In this document: in pieces, positions 1 through 7,004 of the stretch
Layout of the letters: each line of letters starts with the position of its first letter
Numbering within the stretch: position 1 is the stretch's first letter
Source: Candidatus Omnitrophota bacterium
GTDB lineage: Bacteria > Ratteibacteria > UBA8468 > B48-G9 > DSTR01
Reading direction: 5' to 3'
Assembly (NCBI GenBank): GCA_023818865.1
Contig: JAMWDF010000051.1
Span: 1 to 13,486, forward strand
Length of the DNA stretch: 13,486 bases
Made by a program: the position numbers and the translations under genes
Notes under the pieces: generated by a model
Database searches by the model: none
Seen by the model: only the letters and a program-made list of their open reading frames with translations
What the model was told of the DNA's origin: nothing

Positions 1-152
1 AGGGGTAAAGAAAACCCTTCCTTTTGACCAACTACTTTGGTGAGATCAAGTTCGCCCTGATGAGTGCCAAATTTTCCCCGGGATAAATCCACCAGCCAGC
101 GTCTTTTCCCCCACAGGACCAAGACCTGGTCCTGTCTGCTAAAGCTGTTCAT
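1..152 (-). CDS. trmI: tRNA (adenine-58-N1)-methyltransferase, N-terminal part (runs off the left edge)
   Basis: The minus strand from the ATG at 150-152 encodes about 50 residues starting MNSFSRQDQVLVLWGKRR. This matches the small N-terminal beta-domain of TrmI-type methyltransferases: the 'GD.VLL...G+R.LV.L..G..FHTH.G...' pattern is seen here as VLVLWGKRRWLVDLSRGKFGTH followed by GELDLTKVVGQKEG. The family forms m1A58 in the T-loop of tRNA using S-adenosylmethionine; the catalytic Rossmann domain would lie outside the window. No SD precedes the ATG. Instead a -10-like TAGAAT ends 7 nt before it, so the mRNA may be leaderless. The frame stays open upstream of the ATG, so a longer start cannot be strictly excluded. 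Assignment rests on a short stretch but the pattern is distinctive. Confidence 0.75.
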   Translation of the reverse strand, partial: MNSFSRQDQVLVLWGKRRWLVDLSRGKFGTHQGELDLTKVVGQKEGFSLP

Positions 153-159
153 ATTATTA

Positions 160-188
160 ATTCTACCCGAAGATGCCCCCTCGGTAAA
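160..188 (-). promoter_or_regulatory. Putative sigma70 promoter for trmI (TTTACC-17-TAGAAT)
   Basis: On the minus strand TTTACC (183-188) and TAGAAT (160-165) are separated by 17 nt. The expected transcription start falls on or within a few bases of the trmI ATG, which fits the lack of an SD and suggests a leaderless transcript. This is a consensus match by eye only. Confidence 0.45.
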
Positions 189-205
189 ACAAAAAGATAC
201 TTTAA

Positions 206-234
206 TTGCCTGAGTTATTCCCCGCGTCTATAAT
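206..234 (+). promoter_or_regulatory. Sigma70 promoter for the ferritin-like/U32 operon (TTGCCT-17-TATAAT)
   Basis: TTGCCT (206-211) and a perfect TATAAT (229-234) have an ideal 17-nt spacer. Expected initiation is near 241, giving a leader of about 40 nt that carries AGGAGG (270-275) five nt before the GTG start at 280. The -35 box lies 17 nt from the -35 box of the opposing trmI promoter, so the two are back to back. Confidence 0.7.
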
Positions 235-279
235 GAAAGAAGAGAGACAGAACTTTGCCTTCCAACAATAGGAGGAAAG

Positions 280-765
280 GTGAACCAGGAATTGAACCAA
301 GCGCTGGAGTTTGAAAAGAGAATTGCAATTTTCTACTTGGAAAAAGGGGCCGCGGCACAAAACCTGCTGGTGGAAAAGCTTTTTCTGGAGTTGGCCAAGC
401 AGGAGATTGACCATCTTGCCTTTATTCTATCAAAGGTTCAGACCAGAAGCTGGATGGCTCTGGGGGAAAACAGAATTGAAATCGTCATGAAAGATTTCTT
501 TACCCGTTTCCAGCCGTTGTTAAGAAAAGAAGATAGCCAGAAAGAGGCACTTTTAGCCGCAATTGAGCTGGAAAAATCCGGTTGCGCCATTTACCAGCAG
601 CTTCTCCAGCAGGCACCAGAGCAAGAAAGAGAGTTTTGCTCCCAGATTTTGGCTTACGACGAGCAACACCTGGCTGCTCTGGAGAATGTTCATTTTTACC
701 TAACCGGGACAGGCGATTGGTGGCAACAGGATGAAAGTCGGCGGTGGAACTGGATGAACACTTAA
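280..765 (+). CDS. Ferritin-like (rubrerythrin-type) diiron protein
   Basis: The 161-residue protein starts at GTG, five nt after AGGAGG. It shows the internal duplication of a four-helix rubrerythrin domain: E12 in 'ALEFEK' with Y19, then E42-x-x-H45; and E98 in 'AIELEK' with Y105, then D127-x-x-H130. Such carboxylate/His sets bind a diiron centre used in peroxide reduction or iron handling in anaerobes. There is no C-terminal rubredoxin domain; the chain ends in a Trp-rich tail (GDWWQQDESRRWNW). The second ExxH reads DxxH, so one usual Glu ligand is Asp or shifted to E128. It is followed after 9 bp by the U32-type gene, almost certainly in one operon. An oxidative-stress or iron role is inferred from the family; the electron donor is unknown. 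Confidence 0.8.
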   Translation: MNQELNQALEFEKRIAIFYLEKGAAAQNLLVEKLFLELAKQEIDHLAFILSKVQTRSWMALGENRIEIVMKDFFTRFQPLLRKEDSQKEALLAAIELEKSGCAIYQQLLQQAPEQEREFCSQILAYDEQHLAALENVHFYLTGTGDWWQQDESRRWNWMNT

Positions 766-774
766 GGAAGAATA

Positions 775-1800
775 GTGTCTAAAGTTGGGAAATTATCAGT
801 TGGTTACCGGGTAATGCCGGAAGAGACTGAGTTCTTCTGGGAGGTCGTGGCTGATTACCGGGAGAGTATCAGTGAAGTTTACTTCGCCTGGCCAGGCCAA
901 GCTTCTGGCCGGGCACCGGTGGAAGAAAAATACCAGGAGCAAATTCTTTGGGAATTAGAAAAGATTAAAAAACTTGGTATCCAGTTGAACCTGCTGTTAA
1001 ACGCTTCCTGTTACGGTCGGCAGGCTCTTTCCAGTGACTTTGCCAGAGAGATTGTTTCCCTGGTGGGTTTTCTGATAGACCGGCTGGGAATAGGCACCAT
1101 TACCACGATGTCTCCGTTGGTGGCTGAAACCATCAAGAAAAATTTCCCCAAGATAAACCGCCGGGCTTCAGTCAATATGAGATTGGGTACGATTGCTGCT
1201 CTGAAGTATGTCCAGGATTTTTTTGAAGGTTACTGTCTTCAGCGGGAATACAACCGAGATACCAGTCGTCTTTCTGAAATTCAGGCCTGGGCAATAAAAG
1301 AAGGGAAAGAACTTCAAATTCTGGCTAATAGTGGCTGTCTTAACTTCTGCTCCTTCCAGACCTTCCACGATAATGCCGTCGCTCACGAAAAAGAAATGGA
1401 TTCCAACCGAGTTTCTGACCTGCCCCCTCTTTGCCGGCAGTTCTACAAACACCCAAGGCACCGGCTGGAGTTTTTACAGAACAGTTCCTGGATTCGGCCA
1501 GAAGACATTCAGCTCCACCAGCAAATATTCTTTGGGAGTTACAAACTGGCTACCAGGATGCATGGGCATCCCCGGATGGTTTTGGCTGCCTATCACAGTG
1601 GTCGCTATCAGGGGAATCTTCTTGACTTGCTGGAACCAGGGTTTAGCGAGGATTGGTGGCCGTTGATGGTGGACAATACAAGATTCCCCCCAGACTGGTT
1701 CAGCCAGGTGTTAACCTGCGCTAAAAACTGTTGGCACTGTGATTTTTGCTGTCAGGTGGCTGGGAAAGTAATGATATCCCTCAGTCCTGAAGATGCCTAA
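775..1800 (+). CDS. Peptidase U32-family-like protein, cysteine-rich (probable Fe-S enzyme)
   Basis: 341 residues from a GTG at 775, with AAGGAAG (764-770) just upstream. The order of elements fits the U32/'collagenase-like' TIM barrel group (YhbU/UbiU/RlhA relatives): an early barrel region (LSVGYRV, SEVYFAW, 'LNLLLNASCYG'), and a Cys block N185-SGC188-LNFC192 with H198, then C220. In characterised members (UbiU/UbiV) four Cys in this region hold a 4Fe-4S cluster and the proteins act in O2-independent hydroxylation, not proteolysis. An extra C-terminal cluster, C315-x3-C319-x2-C322-x2-C325-C326, could bind a second centre or zinc. The preceding ferritin-like gene suggests a redox context. 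The 3' end overlaps the convergent hydrolase by 20 bp. The substrate cannot be inferred. Confidence 0.65.
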   Translation: MSKVGKLSVGYRVMPEETEFFWEVVADYRESISEVYFAWPGQASGRAPVEEKYQEQILWELEKIKKLGIQLNLLLNASCYGRQALSSDFAREIVSLVGFLIDRLGIGTITTMSPLVAETIKKNFPKINRRASVNMRLGTIAALKYVQDFFEGYCLQREYNRDTSRLSEIQAWAIKEGKELQILANSGCLNFCSFQTFHDNAVAHEKEMDSNRVSDLPPLCRQFYKHPRHRLEFLQNSSWIRPEDIQLHQQIFFGSYKLATRMHGHPRMVLAAYHSGRYQGNLLDLLEPGFSEDWWPLMVDNTRFPPDWFSQVLTCAKNCWHCDFCCQVAGKVMISLSPEDA

Positions 1801-2875
1801 AAAGAAAGTCAATGTTTTTTTCTGCCCGGTCTAATTCGTGTCCCCCTTGAAACTCGTTGTAAACAAAGTTTCTGGGAACTCCCAACTTCTTATATACCGC
1901 CGCTACCAGCCTGGCAATGGGTCTGGCTGTTTTGGCTGAAAACATCGGATCTTTCTTGCCTACCTCAATATAAAGCGGTCTGGGGCAGACCAGGCAGGCT
2001 AGTTCTTCATCCAGGAAAAAATTGGCGGAGTTAAACCAAATCCAGTCACCAAAGTCATAGAGAAACCGATCATTGAAGTAGCAGGAAGAAATAGTCACCT
2101 TTATCCTGACATCAATAGCGGCTAACAAAAGGCTGTAGAAACCGCCATAAGAAAGACCAATCATTCCTATTTTGTTCTTGTCAATGCCTGGCAGGCGGGT
2201 GAGGATATCCAGGCTTCTTTGCAGCCGGTAAATCTCAAGAGCGGCTAAAGAACCGCCAAGATGCTTGAGTTTTCTATCCAGACAGAGATGGTCACACTCC
2301 GGACCGAAATCTTTCTTCCAAAGGAAAAGTTGAGGTGCCCAAACAGCTACTTTTCGGTATAGTACCCTTCTGGTCATCTCATTATAATTGGCTGAACCAA
2401 AAAACCCGGCTGTTAACTCAGGAGTACCACCACCGCCATGCTGACTAATCACCAGTGGCACTGGACCAGGGCTCTGGGGTCGGAAAAAAAGACCGTAGAG
2501 GCTCAGGCCATAACCGCAGTCAATCCAGAACCGTTCAATCACACCCAGGCTATCTTTGCCTACCCTCAGCCGGCGTCTGAGACAAGGTTTTTCCTTAACA
2601 GCCCTGGTAAGTGGCCAGCCAAGAAGTTTCTTCAGCTGCTTTCGGTAGCTAACTAGGGAAGTCTCATAAGCGCTAACTGAACGGAAATCAGGCTGGAAAA
2701 ACTGGCGCCGAAATTTTGTTGACTCATTCTGCTTGTTCTTGATCAGTTCTTGGAACTGGGCAAGGTTTTTCTGACGATAAGGATTTCCTTTCTTGGCAGG
2801 TTCTTTGTACAGACTTTTCCTGGTAGATGCTTTCTTTTCAACCATGGCTTCTTCTGATGACTCGGTAAATTTCAT
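1781..2875 (-). CDS. Alpha/beta-hydrolase, acetyl-xylan-esterase/dienelactone-hydrolase-like
   Basis: 364 residues if started at the ATG at 2873-2875. It shows the full alpha/beta-hydrolase set: oxyanion motif 'SQHGGGG', nucleophile elbow GLSYGG with S242, acid D309 in 'VGKKDPMF', and H346 in 'QGGHELD'. The long N-terminal part (about 1-95), basic and ending 'YRKQLKKLLGWPL', is typical of intracellular esterases found with glycan degradation genes. There is no signal peptide. A second ATG at 2843-2845 (M11) is preceded by AGAAG and overlaps the HAD gene by only 8 bp (ATGGTTGA), so it may be the true start; the longer form overlaps by 38 bp. Either way translation is coupled to the upstream HAD gene. 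Removal of acyl groups from sugars is the likely role, by analogy only. Confidence 0.75.
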   Translation of the reverse strand: MKFTESSEEAMVEKKASTRKSLYKEPAKKGNPYRQKNLAQFQELIKNKQNESTKFRRQFFQPDFRSVSAYETSLVSYRKQLKKLLGWPLTRAVKEKPCLRRRLRVGKDSLGVIERFWIDCGYGLSLYGLFFRPQSPGPVPLVISQHGGGGTPELTAGFFGSANYNEMTRRVLYRKVAVWAPQLFLWKKDFGPECDHLCLDRKLKHLGGSLAALEIYRLQRSLDILTRLPGIDKNKIGMIGLSYGGFYSLLLAAIDVRIKVTISSCYFNDRFLYDFGDWIWFNSANFFLDEELACLVCPRPLYIEVGKKDPMFSAKTARPIARLVAAVYKKLGVPRNFVYNEFQGGHELDRAEKNIDFLFRHLQD

Positions 2876-3497
2876 CCACAGTCAGTTGAGAAATAATGAA
2901 ATCAGCCGCGGAAAGTTTCTGCGCCGGGGTTGTATGAGTCACAGCCAGACAAATCATCCCGGCACTCTTGGCTGCCGCCACTCCGACTGGCGAGTCTTCT
3001 ATTACCAGACATTGGCAGGGGACAACTTTCATCTTTCTGGCGCAGGTAAGATAGATTTCTGGAGATGGTTTTGGGGCAGTGACTTCTTTTCTGGTGAGGA
3101 CCAACTGGAAACAGTTCTTAAGTCCAGATTTCTCTAGCAACAGGTGAACAAACCGGCTGTCAGAATTAGAGGCACAAGCCAGGGGTAAGTTGCCTGATAA
3201 CTGCTTGATTGTTTCTACTACTGAGGGGAAAAATGGGGCACCACCGTCAATCAGTTTTAGAGTAGCTTCCACCTTCTCTTCCAAGATAATTTCTATCTCT
3301 GTTTCTGGAGGAAGCCGGCCTTCCTTCTTCAGTTTGAGCAAGAACTCCCGGTCGCACACCCCAAACCCTGATTCATAAACTTCTTTAGGGAAAGAAAAGC
3401 CTCTCCGGCCAAAGATTATCTCCCAACCAGAAATATGAATCTTTTCTGTGTCAAAGATAACCCCGTCCACATCAAAAATCACCCGGCTAATAGTCAT
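2838..3497 (-). CDS. HAD-superfamily phosphatase/phosphomutase (beta-phosphoglucomutase-like)
   Basis: 219 residues carrying all four HAD motifs: I, D9-V-D11-G-V-I-F-D-T; II, S110 in 'CASNSDS'; III, K143 in 'APKPSPEIY'; IV, E167-D168 in 'VIEDSPVGVAAAKSAG'. A helical cap lies between motifs I and II (about 16-80), giving subfamily IA like beta-phosphoglucomutase and 2-deoxyglucose-6-phosphatase. D11 as acid/base and D9 as phosphorylated nucleophile are expected from the family. It is the first gene of a two-gene minus-strand unit with the hydrolase and is divergent from the sugar block, suggesting action on a sugar phosphate. The ATG at 3495-3497 has no SD, but a good promoter lies immediately upstream. 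Mutase and phosphatase cannot be separated from sequence alone. Confidence 0.8.
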   Translation of the reverse strand: MTISRVIFDVDGVIFDTEKIHISGWEIIFGRRGFSFPKEVYESGFGVCDREFLLKLKKEGRLPPETEIEIILEEKVEATLKLIDGGAPFFPSVVETIKQLSGNLPLACASNSDSRFVHLLLEKSGLKNCFQLVLTRKEVTAPKPSPEIYLTCARKMKVVPCQCLVIEDSPVGVAAAKSAGMICLAVTHTTPAQKLSAADFIISQLTVDEIYRVIRRSHG

Positions 3498-3508
3498 TGG
3501 TGCTGTTT

Positions 3509-3537
3509 ATTGTAGTCCAGGGGCCAATGGTTATCAA
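3509..3537 (-). promoter_or_regulatory. Sigma70 promoter for the HAD/hydrolase unit (TTGATA-17-TACAAT)
   Basis: On the minus strand TTGATA (3532-3537) and TACAAT (3509-3514) match the consensus 5/6 each with an optimal 17-nt spacer. The -10 box ends 11 nt before the ATG, so the predicted 5' leader is only about 4-6 nt and cannot hold an SD, in agreement with none being visible. Confidence 0.6.
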
Positions 3538-3575
3538 TATGGGAGAGATTGACAAGCCAGGCCCTGGGAGTAAAA

Positions 3576-3590
3576 TTAGCCAATGGCTAA
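3576..3590. promoter_or_regulatory. Candidate operator palindrome TTAGCCAATGGCTAA
   Basis: Two 7-bp arms (TTAGCCA/TGGCTAA) mirror perfectly around a single central base in the divergent spacer. The core GCCAATGG recurs 56 bp away inside the spacer of the HAD promoter, in the context GCCAATGGTTATC against GCCAATGGCTAATC. Such an arrangement would suit a dimeric regulator controlling the divergent units. No regulator gene is in the window. Confidence 0.4.
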
Positions 3591-3793
3591 TCAGAGAAAC
3601 CGGCTTTATTCCCTCTTTTCTGTGTATTCTTTTTGTTGCCGGTAGCTGTTTTTTTCTTACCAGGCGCGGGCAAAGATGCTTTTTTTTGAACTATTACTGC
3701 CACTGCCAAGGAGCAAGGGAGCTCTGAGCATTCTCTGCTCACTGACCGGTCTGACATCCGGTAGTGCTCCATTAACTTTACCGGGAGAAAAAA

Positions 3794-5893
3794 ATGAAGC
3801 CAATACCTCTTTCTTCGTTCTCATCTGAAGAAATACCGGCTGACTGGGTTTGGATAAGTTCTGGCGGCAGGAAAAACCAGTATGTTGCCTTCCGACTGGT
3901 TATTAACCACCTTTCAGTCTTTTCCTTTCCGGTCTGGGTCCAGGTCAGTGCCAGAAGTCTTTATCTCCTTTATGTCAACGGTCATTATCTTGGGCGAGGC
4001 CCGGTGAGAGAATGGGCTGGATATGTCGGGCTGGATTGTTATGACATCTACCCCTGGCTTCAGCCTGTCCGAAATGTGATCAGCGCTCTGGTGCATCATT
4101 TCGGCGAGAACGTCGGTGGCTGGCCGTTATCTCTTCCAGGCTTTCTTCTCTATGGCCTGATAGGGAAAATTAATCTTTGCACTGGCCTGGCGGCCTGGGA
4201 AGCAGTGGAATTGACTGCCTGGAACCCTTGGGCTGAAAGAATCAATCTCTATAATGGATTCAGTGAAGAAGTTGATCTAAACTGCTGGGACCCGGCAGTC
4301 TGGGAACTCGGGAGTAATCTGGCTGAATGGAAAAAGGCCGGGGTGGTTAGAATGGCTAAAAAAGAAAGACCTTACTTGCAACCTAGACAGATTCCCCAGC
4401 TTTCGGAAACGCTTCTGCCACCGATGAAAATTGTCTGGAAAAAAGAGAAAAGTTTTCTTTATGATGCTGGCCGGATGGTATCTGGAAGTTTGCTGTTGAA
4501 AATAAGAACAGAAAAACCTGGAGAAATAGAAATTAGGTATGGGGACCGGCTTCATCACGGAGAGCTTGATTTCTCTCCGGATAAGGGAAATACCAATAGT
4601 TCTGTGGACCGTCTGAGGTTTCCCTCAGGGAGACGTTTTTGGTATGGGGCGTTTCTCCTTCGGGGCTTCCGTTATGTCCAGCTCAGCTGGAAAAAAGGGG
4701 AAGGCGGACTTTTGCAGTTACAACCAAGGGAGATAACCTATCCAGCCGTCAACCAGGCGGTGTTTGAAACCAGCGAAGAATGGTTTAATCGGTGCTGGCA
4801 GATAGCCAGGCTGACCTTGAGGCTGTGTCTGGCTGATACCTATCTGGATAATCCCTCTCGGGAAAGGCAACAGTATGGCGGGGATGGGTATATCCAGTCT
4901 CTTTATGCTTATAGCCTTTTTGGAGACGTTTTGCTCTGGCGACAATTTCTTCGGCAGTTGGCTCAAGGGCAGAACGAAGATGGGAGTCATCAATCAGGCG
5001 GGCCATGGTGCTGGAACCAGGTCATTCCAGCCTGGACTCTTCTCTGGATAGAATCGGTGGCTGAATATTATCGTCAGACCAGGGATGTTGGATTAGCGAC
5101 AAGTTATGCTGGTATTATTAAGAAATCTTTGAAGTGGTTTGAAAGATTTCTGGACAAGGATGGTTTACTTACAATCAGAGAATGCTTTAATTGGGAAGGC
5201 GGTCAGGTTCTTTGGAACTTTATTGATTGGCAAGGGGGGGCCGGACAGCTAAAGGGTGAACCAGCCAGATTAGCATTGAACGGTTTTTACGCTATGGTTC
5301 TTTCTTCAGCTGCAGAACTTTTTTCTCTTGCTGGCCAATACCGAGCTGCTAGGTTAGCCCAGGAAAGGAGAAAAGAAATTATCCGCCAGTTCGGCCAGTT
5401 TCATCTGGAGGAACATGCCCTGGTGACTGCCACCCTGGCTGGCGCAGTTTCCGGGAGGATGGAAGAAGTGGCTCAGAGGATCAATCATCAGCAGTCAACC
5501 ACCGAGGTGATGTTCCTTTTTTTTACTTTGAAGGCGCTGGTTCAAGAAGGTCTGGTAGAGGCCGCTTTCCGCTTACTCAAGGATATTTTTGAGCCCATGA
5601 TGAAAAAAGGGCCGGGTACCTTTTGGGAAACGAGAGAAGTTCATCCTGGTTCTACTCGGGCTGTCTGCCAGGCAGTGGGGGCGGCTCCAGCTTACTGGTT
5701 ACCCCGACTAGTAGCTGGAATCAAAGAAATCAATCCCCTTAAACGGCAGGTTGTTTTTCACCAGCCCCTGAGCGGAGTGGTTCAAAGTTATGTTATTCTA
5801 CCAACAATTGACGGAGAAATTGAACTGGACAGACGCAAAGGGAACTTGAAGTTTCGTTTACCACCAGGTTGGCAGATGGTTCAGACAGATTAG
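3794..5893 (+). CDS. GH78-like alpha-L-rhamnosidase family glycosidase, cytoplasmic
   Basis: 699 residues; GGGAGA lies 6 nt before the ATG. Domain order follows bacterial alpha-L-rhamnosidases: N-terminal beta-sandwich ('LYLLYVNGHYLGRGP...YDIYPWLQP', about 50-105), a second beta-domain ('FLYDAGRMVSGSLLLKI...IRYGDRL...FRYVQLSW', about 220-305), an (alpha/alpha)6 catalytic domain from about 325 to 650, and a small C-terminal beta-domain. The acidic signature D352-NPSRE357-RQQYGGD364 lines up with the GH78 'DCPxRE...GD' motif (D567/E572/D579 of Bacillus RhaB from memory), and TFW-E612 corresponds to the late catalytic Glu. It lacks a signal peptide, so it should act on imported oligosaccharides or glycosides. 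It is shorter than many family members (900 or more), lacking extra N-terminal modules. Hydrolysis of terminal rhamnosides is the family expectation; the 'GGD' in place of 'WTGD' leaves specificity open. Confidence 0.8.
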   Translation: MKPIPLSSFSSEEIPADWVWISSGGRKNQYVAFRLVINHLSVFSFPVWVQVSARSLYLLYVNGHYLGRGPVREWAGYVGLDCYDIYPWLQPVRNVISALVHHFGENVGGWPLSLPGFLLYGLIGKINLCTGLAAWEAVELTAWNPWAERINLYNGFSEEVDLNCWDPAVWELGSNLAEWKKAGVVRMAKKERPYLQPRQIPQLSETLLPPMKIVWKKEKSFLYDAGRMVSGSLLLKIRTEKPGEIEIRYGDRLHHGELDFSPDKGNTNSSVDRLRFPSGRRFWYGAFLLRGFRYVQLSWKKGEGGLLQLQPREITYPAVNQAVFETSEEWFNRCWQIARLTLRLCLADTYLDNPSRERQQYGGDGYIQSLYAYSLFGDVLLWRQFLRQLAQGQNEDGSHQSGGPWCWNQVIPAWTLLWIESVAEYYRQTRDVGLATSYAGIIKKSLKWFERFLDKDGLLTIRECFNWEGGQVLWNFIDWQGGAGQLKGEPARLALNGFYAMVLSSAAELFSLAGQYRAARLAQERRKEIIRQFGQFHLEEHALVTATLAGAVSGRMEEVAQRINHQQSTTEVMFLFFTLKALVQEGLVEAAFRLLKDIFEPMMKKGPGTFWETREVHPGSTRAVCQAVGAAPAYWLPRLVAGIKEINPLKRQVVFHQPLSGVVQSYVILPTIDGEIELDRRKGNLKFRLPPGWQMVQTD

Positions 5894-5913
5894 GTAAAAA
5901 CAAGGAGAAAATA

Positions 5914-6882
5914 ATGGGTCAAGCTTTTTCTTTTGGTTTTTCCGATAGCCTTCTGGCTGAAGTGGCGAATGTCAGTCTTACTCAGTTACACCAGGATGTC
6001 CAGGCTATTTTGAAAGCGTATGAGGCGATTAAGCCAGTGGCCAGGAGGTTGGGAGTAGAACCTCCGGTGCCGCATCTGCCAGGATTTGCTTACTGTCACC
6101 TGGCGGCGTTAGGAGCGAAGATAGTTTTTCCTGAAGGCTCTGAACCAAAACCAGAGCCATTACTAAAATCAGCGGAGGAAATTGACCAGTTGAAAGAACC
6201 AGAAGATTATCTGGCCGCCCCTTTAATTCAGCAGAGATTGAAATTAGCAGAAGAACTAAAGGCGAGGTGTCCCCAGGCTTATTCTTCAATCGGGCATCTT
6301 TATGAAGGACCGGTCACCACCGCTATGCTTTTGTTAGGGGAAAAATTTCTTTTTCTTCTATATGACGAGCCAGACCGAGCCAGGCGGCTGCTTGACTTTT
6401 GTGTCAGGAGTGCTCTCAACTATGCTCAATCCATCCTAAAATTTCAAGGGGTTTCTTTGGAACCAGGACCAAAAGGCATCCCAGACGATTTTGCCGGACT
6501 TTTGCCACCAGGACTTTTTGAAGAATTTGTTGTTCCTTACTGGGAAAAAATATATCAGGGGCTTCTGGCTACTGACAGACATCTTCATAGCGAACTTCTG
6601 AGAAAAGAGCACCTTGATTTTCTCAGGGTGGCGAAAATTACCTGTTTTGACCCCAGCGCCGACCAGTACCTGACTCCAGAAATTCTCAAGAAGCATTGTC
6701 CTTGTCGGTTCAACCTGAGCATTCTTTCCTGGCATATCCACGACCTCACTGAGGACCAGTTAGAGAATTTTTACCTGAAATTAGCTTCTTTCCAACCAGA
6801 GGTAATCTCTTTTCACTTAAGTAGCTTGAGGGAAGAAACAAAAATCAGACGGTTGCTGAAGGTAGCCAGGGAGAACCAGTAA
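5914..6882 (+). CDS. Uroporphyrinogen decarboxylase (URO-D) family protein, not HemE
   Basis: 322 residues from the ATG at 5914, chosen because AAGGAG (5902-5907) lies 6 nt upstream; an in-frame ATG at 5869 would overlap the glycosidase gene and has no SD. The URO-D fold is recognised from 'YEGPVTTAMLLLGEKFLFLLYDEPDRARRLL', 'PDDFAGLLPPGLFEEFVVPYW' and the late 'D.FDPSADQYL' region. The HemE N-terminal 'R.P.W.MRQAG' substrate loop is absent, so this is one of the broad URO-D-like group that includes corrinoid methyltransferases (MtaA, CmuA). At the place of their H-x-C zinc site it has H223-L-H225-S-E227, with a later H261-C262-P-C264; the metal set would be unusual. The 20-bp spacing to the glycosidase gene implies cotranscription and a sugar-related role. 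No corrinoid protein is nearby. Reaction unknown. Confidence 0.75.
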   Translation: MGQAFSFGFSDSLLAEVANVSLTQLHQDVQAILKAYEAIKPVARRLGVEPPVPHLPGFAYCHLAALGAKIVFPEGSEPKPEPLLKSAEEIDQLKEPEDYLAAPLIQQRLKLAEELKARCPQAYSSIGHLYEGPVTTAMLLLGEKFLFLLYDEPDRARRLLDFCVRSALNYAQSILKFQGVSLEPGPKGIPDDFAGLLPPGLFEEFVVPYWEKIYQGLLATDRHLHSELLRKEHLDFLRVAKITCFDPSADQYLTPEILKKHCPCRFNLSILSWHIHDLTEDQLENFYLKLASFQPEVISFHLSSLREETKIRRLLKVARENQ

Positions 6883-7004
6883 AAAAACTGCCAGTACGGG
6901 AAAAAACAACGAAAAAACAGGGAATGAAGAAACGGAAAATTTTTAAATTTTACCAGGCTGGTATACCCTGCTACCAACAGGCTGCTGACAAGAAGGAGGA
7001 AAGC

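Larger units (their letters stand above)
3498..3793. other. Divergent intergenic region without a convincing gene
   Basis: This 296-bp spacer separates the minus HAD/hydrolase unit from the plus sugar block. It holds the HAD promoter, the octamer GCCAATGG twice (3523-3530 and 3579-3586), a perfect palindrome (3576-3590), two T-runs (about 3647 and 3680) and two small inverted repeats: TGAGCA/TGCTCA (3725-3741) and ACCGG/CCGGT (3745-3762). GGGAGA (3782-3787) is the SD for the glycosidase gene. I found no good plus-strand -35/-10 pair. Small open frames here lack SDs and family-like sequence. Confidence 0.6.

Noticed and set aside
3640..3690. T-runs after GTAGCTG and GATGC as intrinsic terminators
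   Set aside because: Neither run is preceded by a stable GC-rich hairpin, and no plus-strand gene ends upstream.
3497..3727. 76-codon plus-strand open frame in the divergent spacer with a hydrophobic stretch
   Set aside because: It overlaps the HAD promoter, lacks an SD, and its hydrophobic run comes from T-rich DNA; no recognisable domain.
3587..3772. 61-codon minus-strand open frame in the same spacer
   Set aside because: No SD; low-complexity Lys/Ser-rich translation; opposes the other frame without evidence for either.
5869..5913. Longer start for the URO-D-family gene at ATG 5869
   Set aside because: It would overlap the glycosidase gene by 25 bp and has no SD, whereas ATG 5914 has AAGGAG at ideal distance.
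5869..6882. hemE (uroporphyrinogen decarboxylase of haem synthesis)
   Set aside because: The N-terminal R-x-P-x-W-x-MRQAG loop is missing and the neighbours are sugar genes, so only family-level naming is justified.
6924..7004. Longer start for the sugar isomerase at ATG 6924
   Set aside because: The extra 27 residues are unlike family N-termini, and AAGGAGG precedes the GTG at 7005 perfectly.
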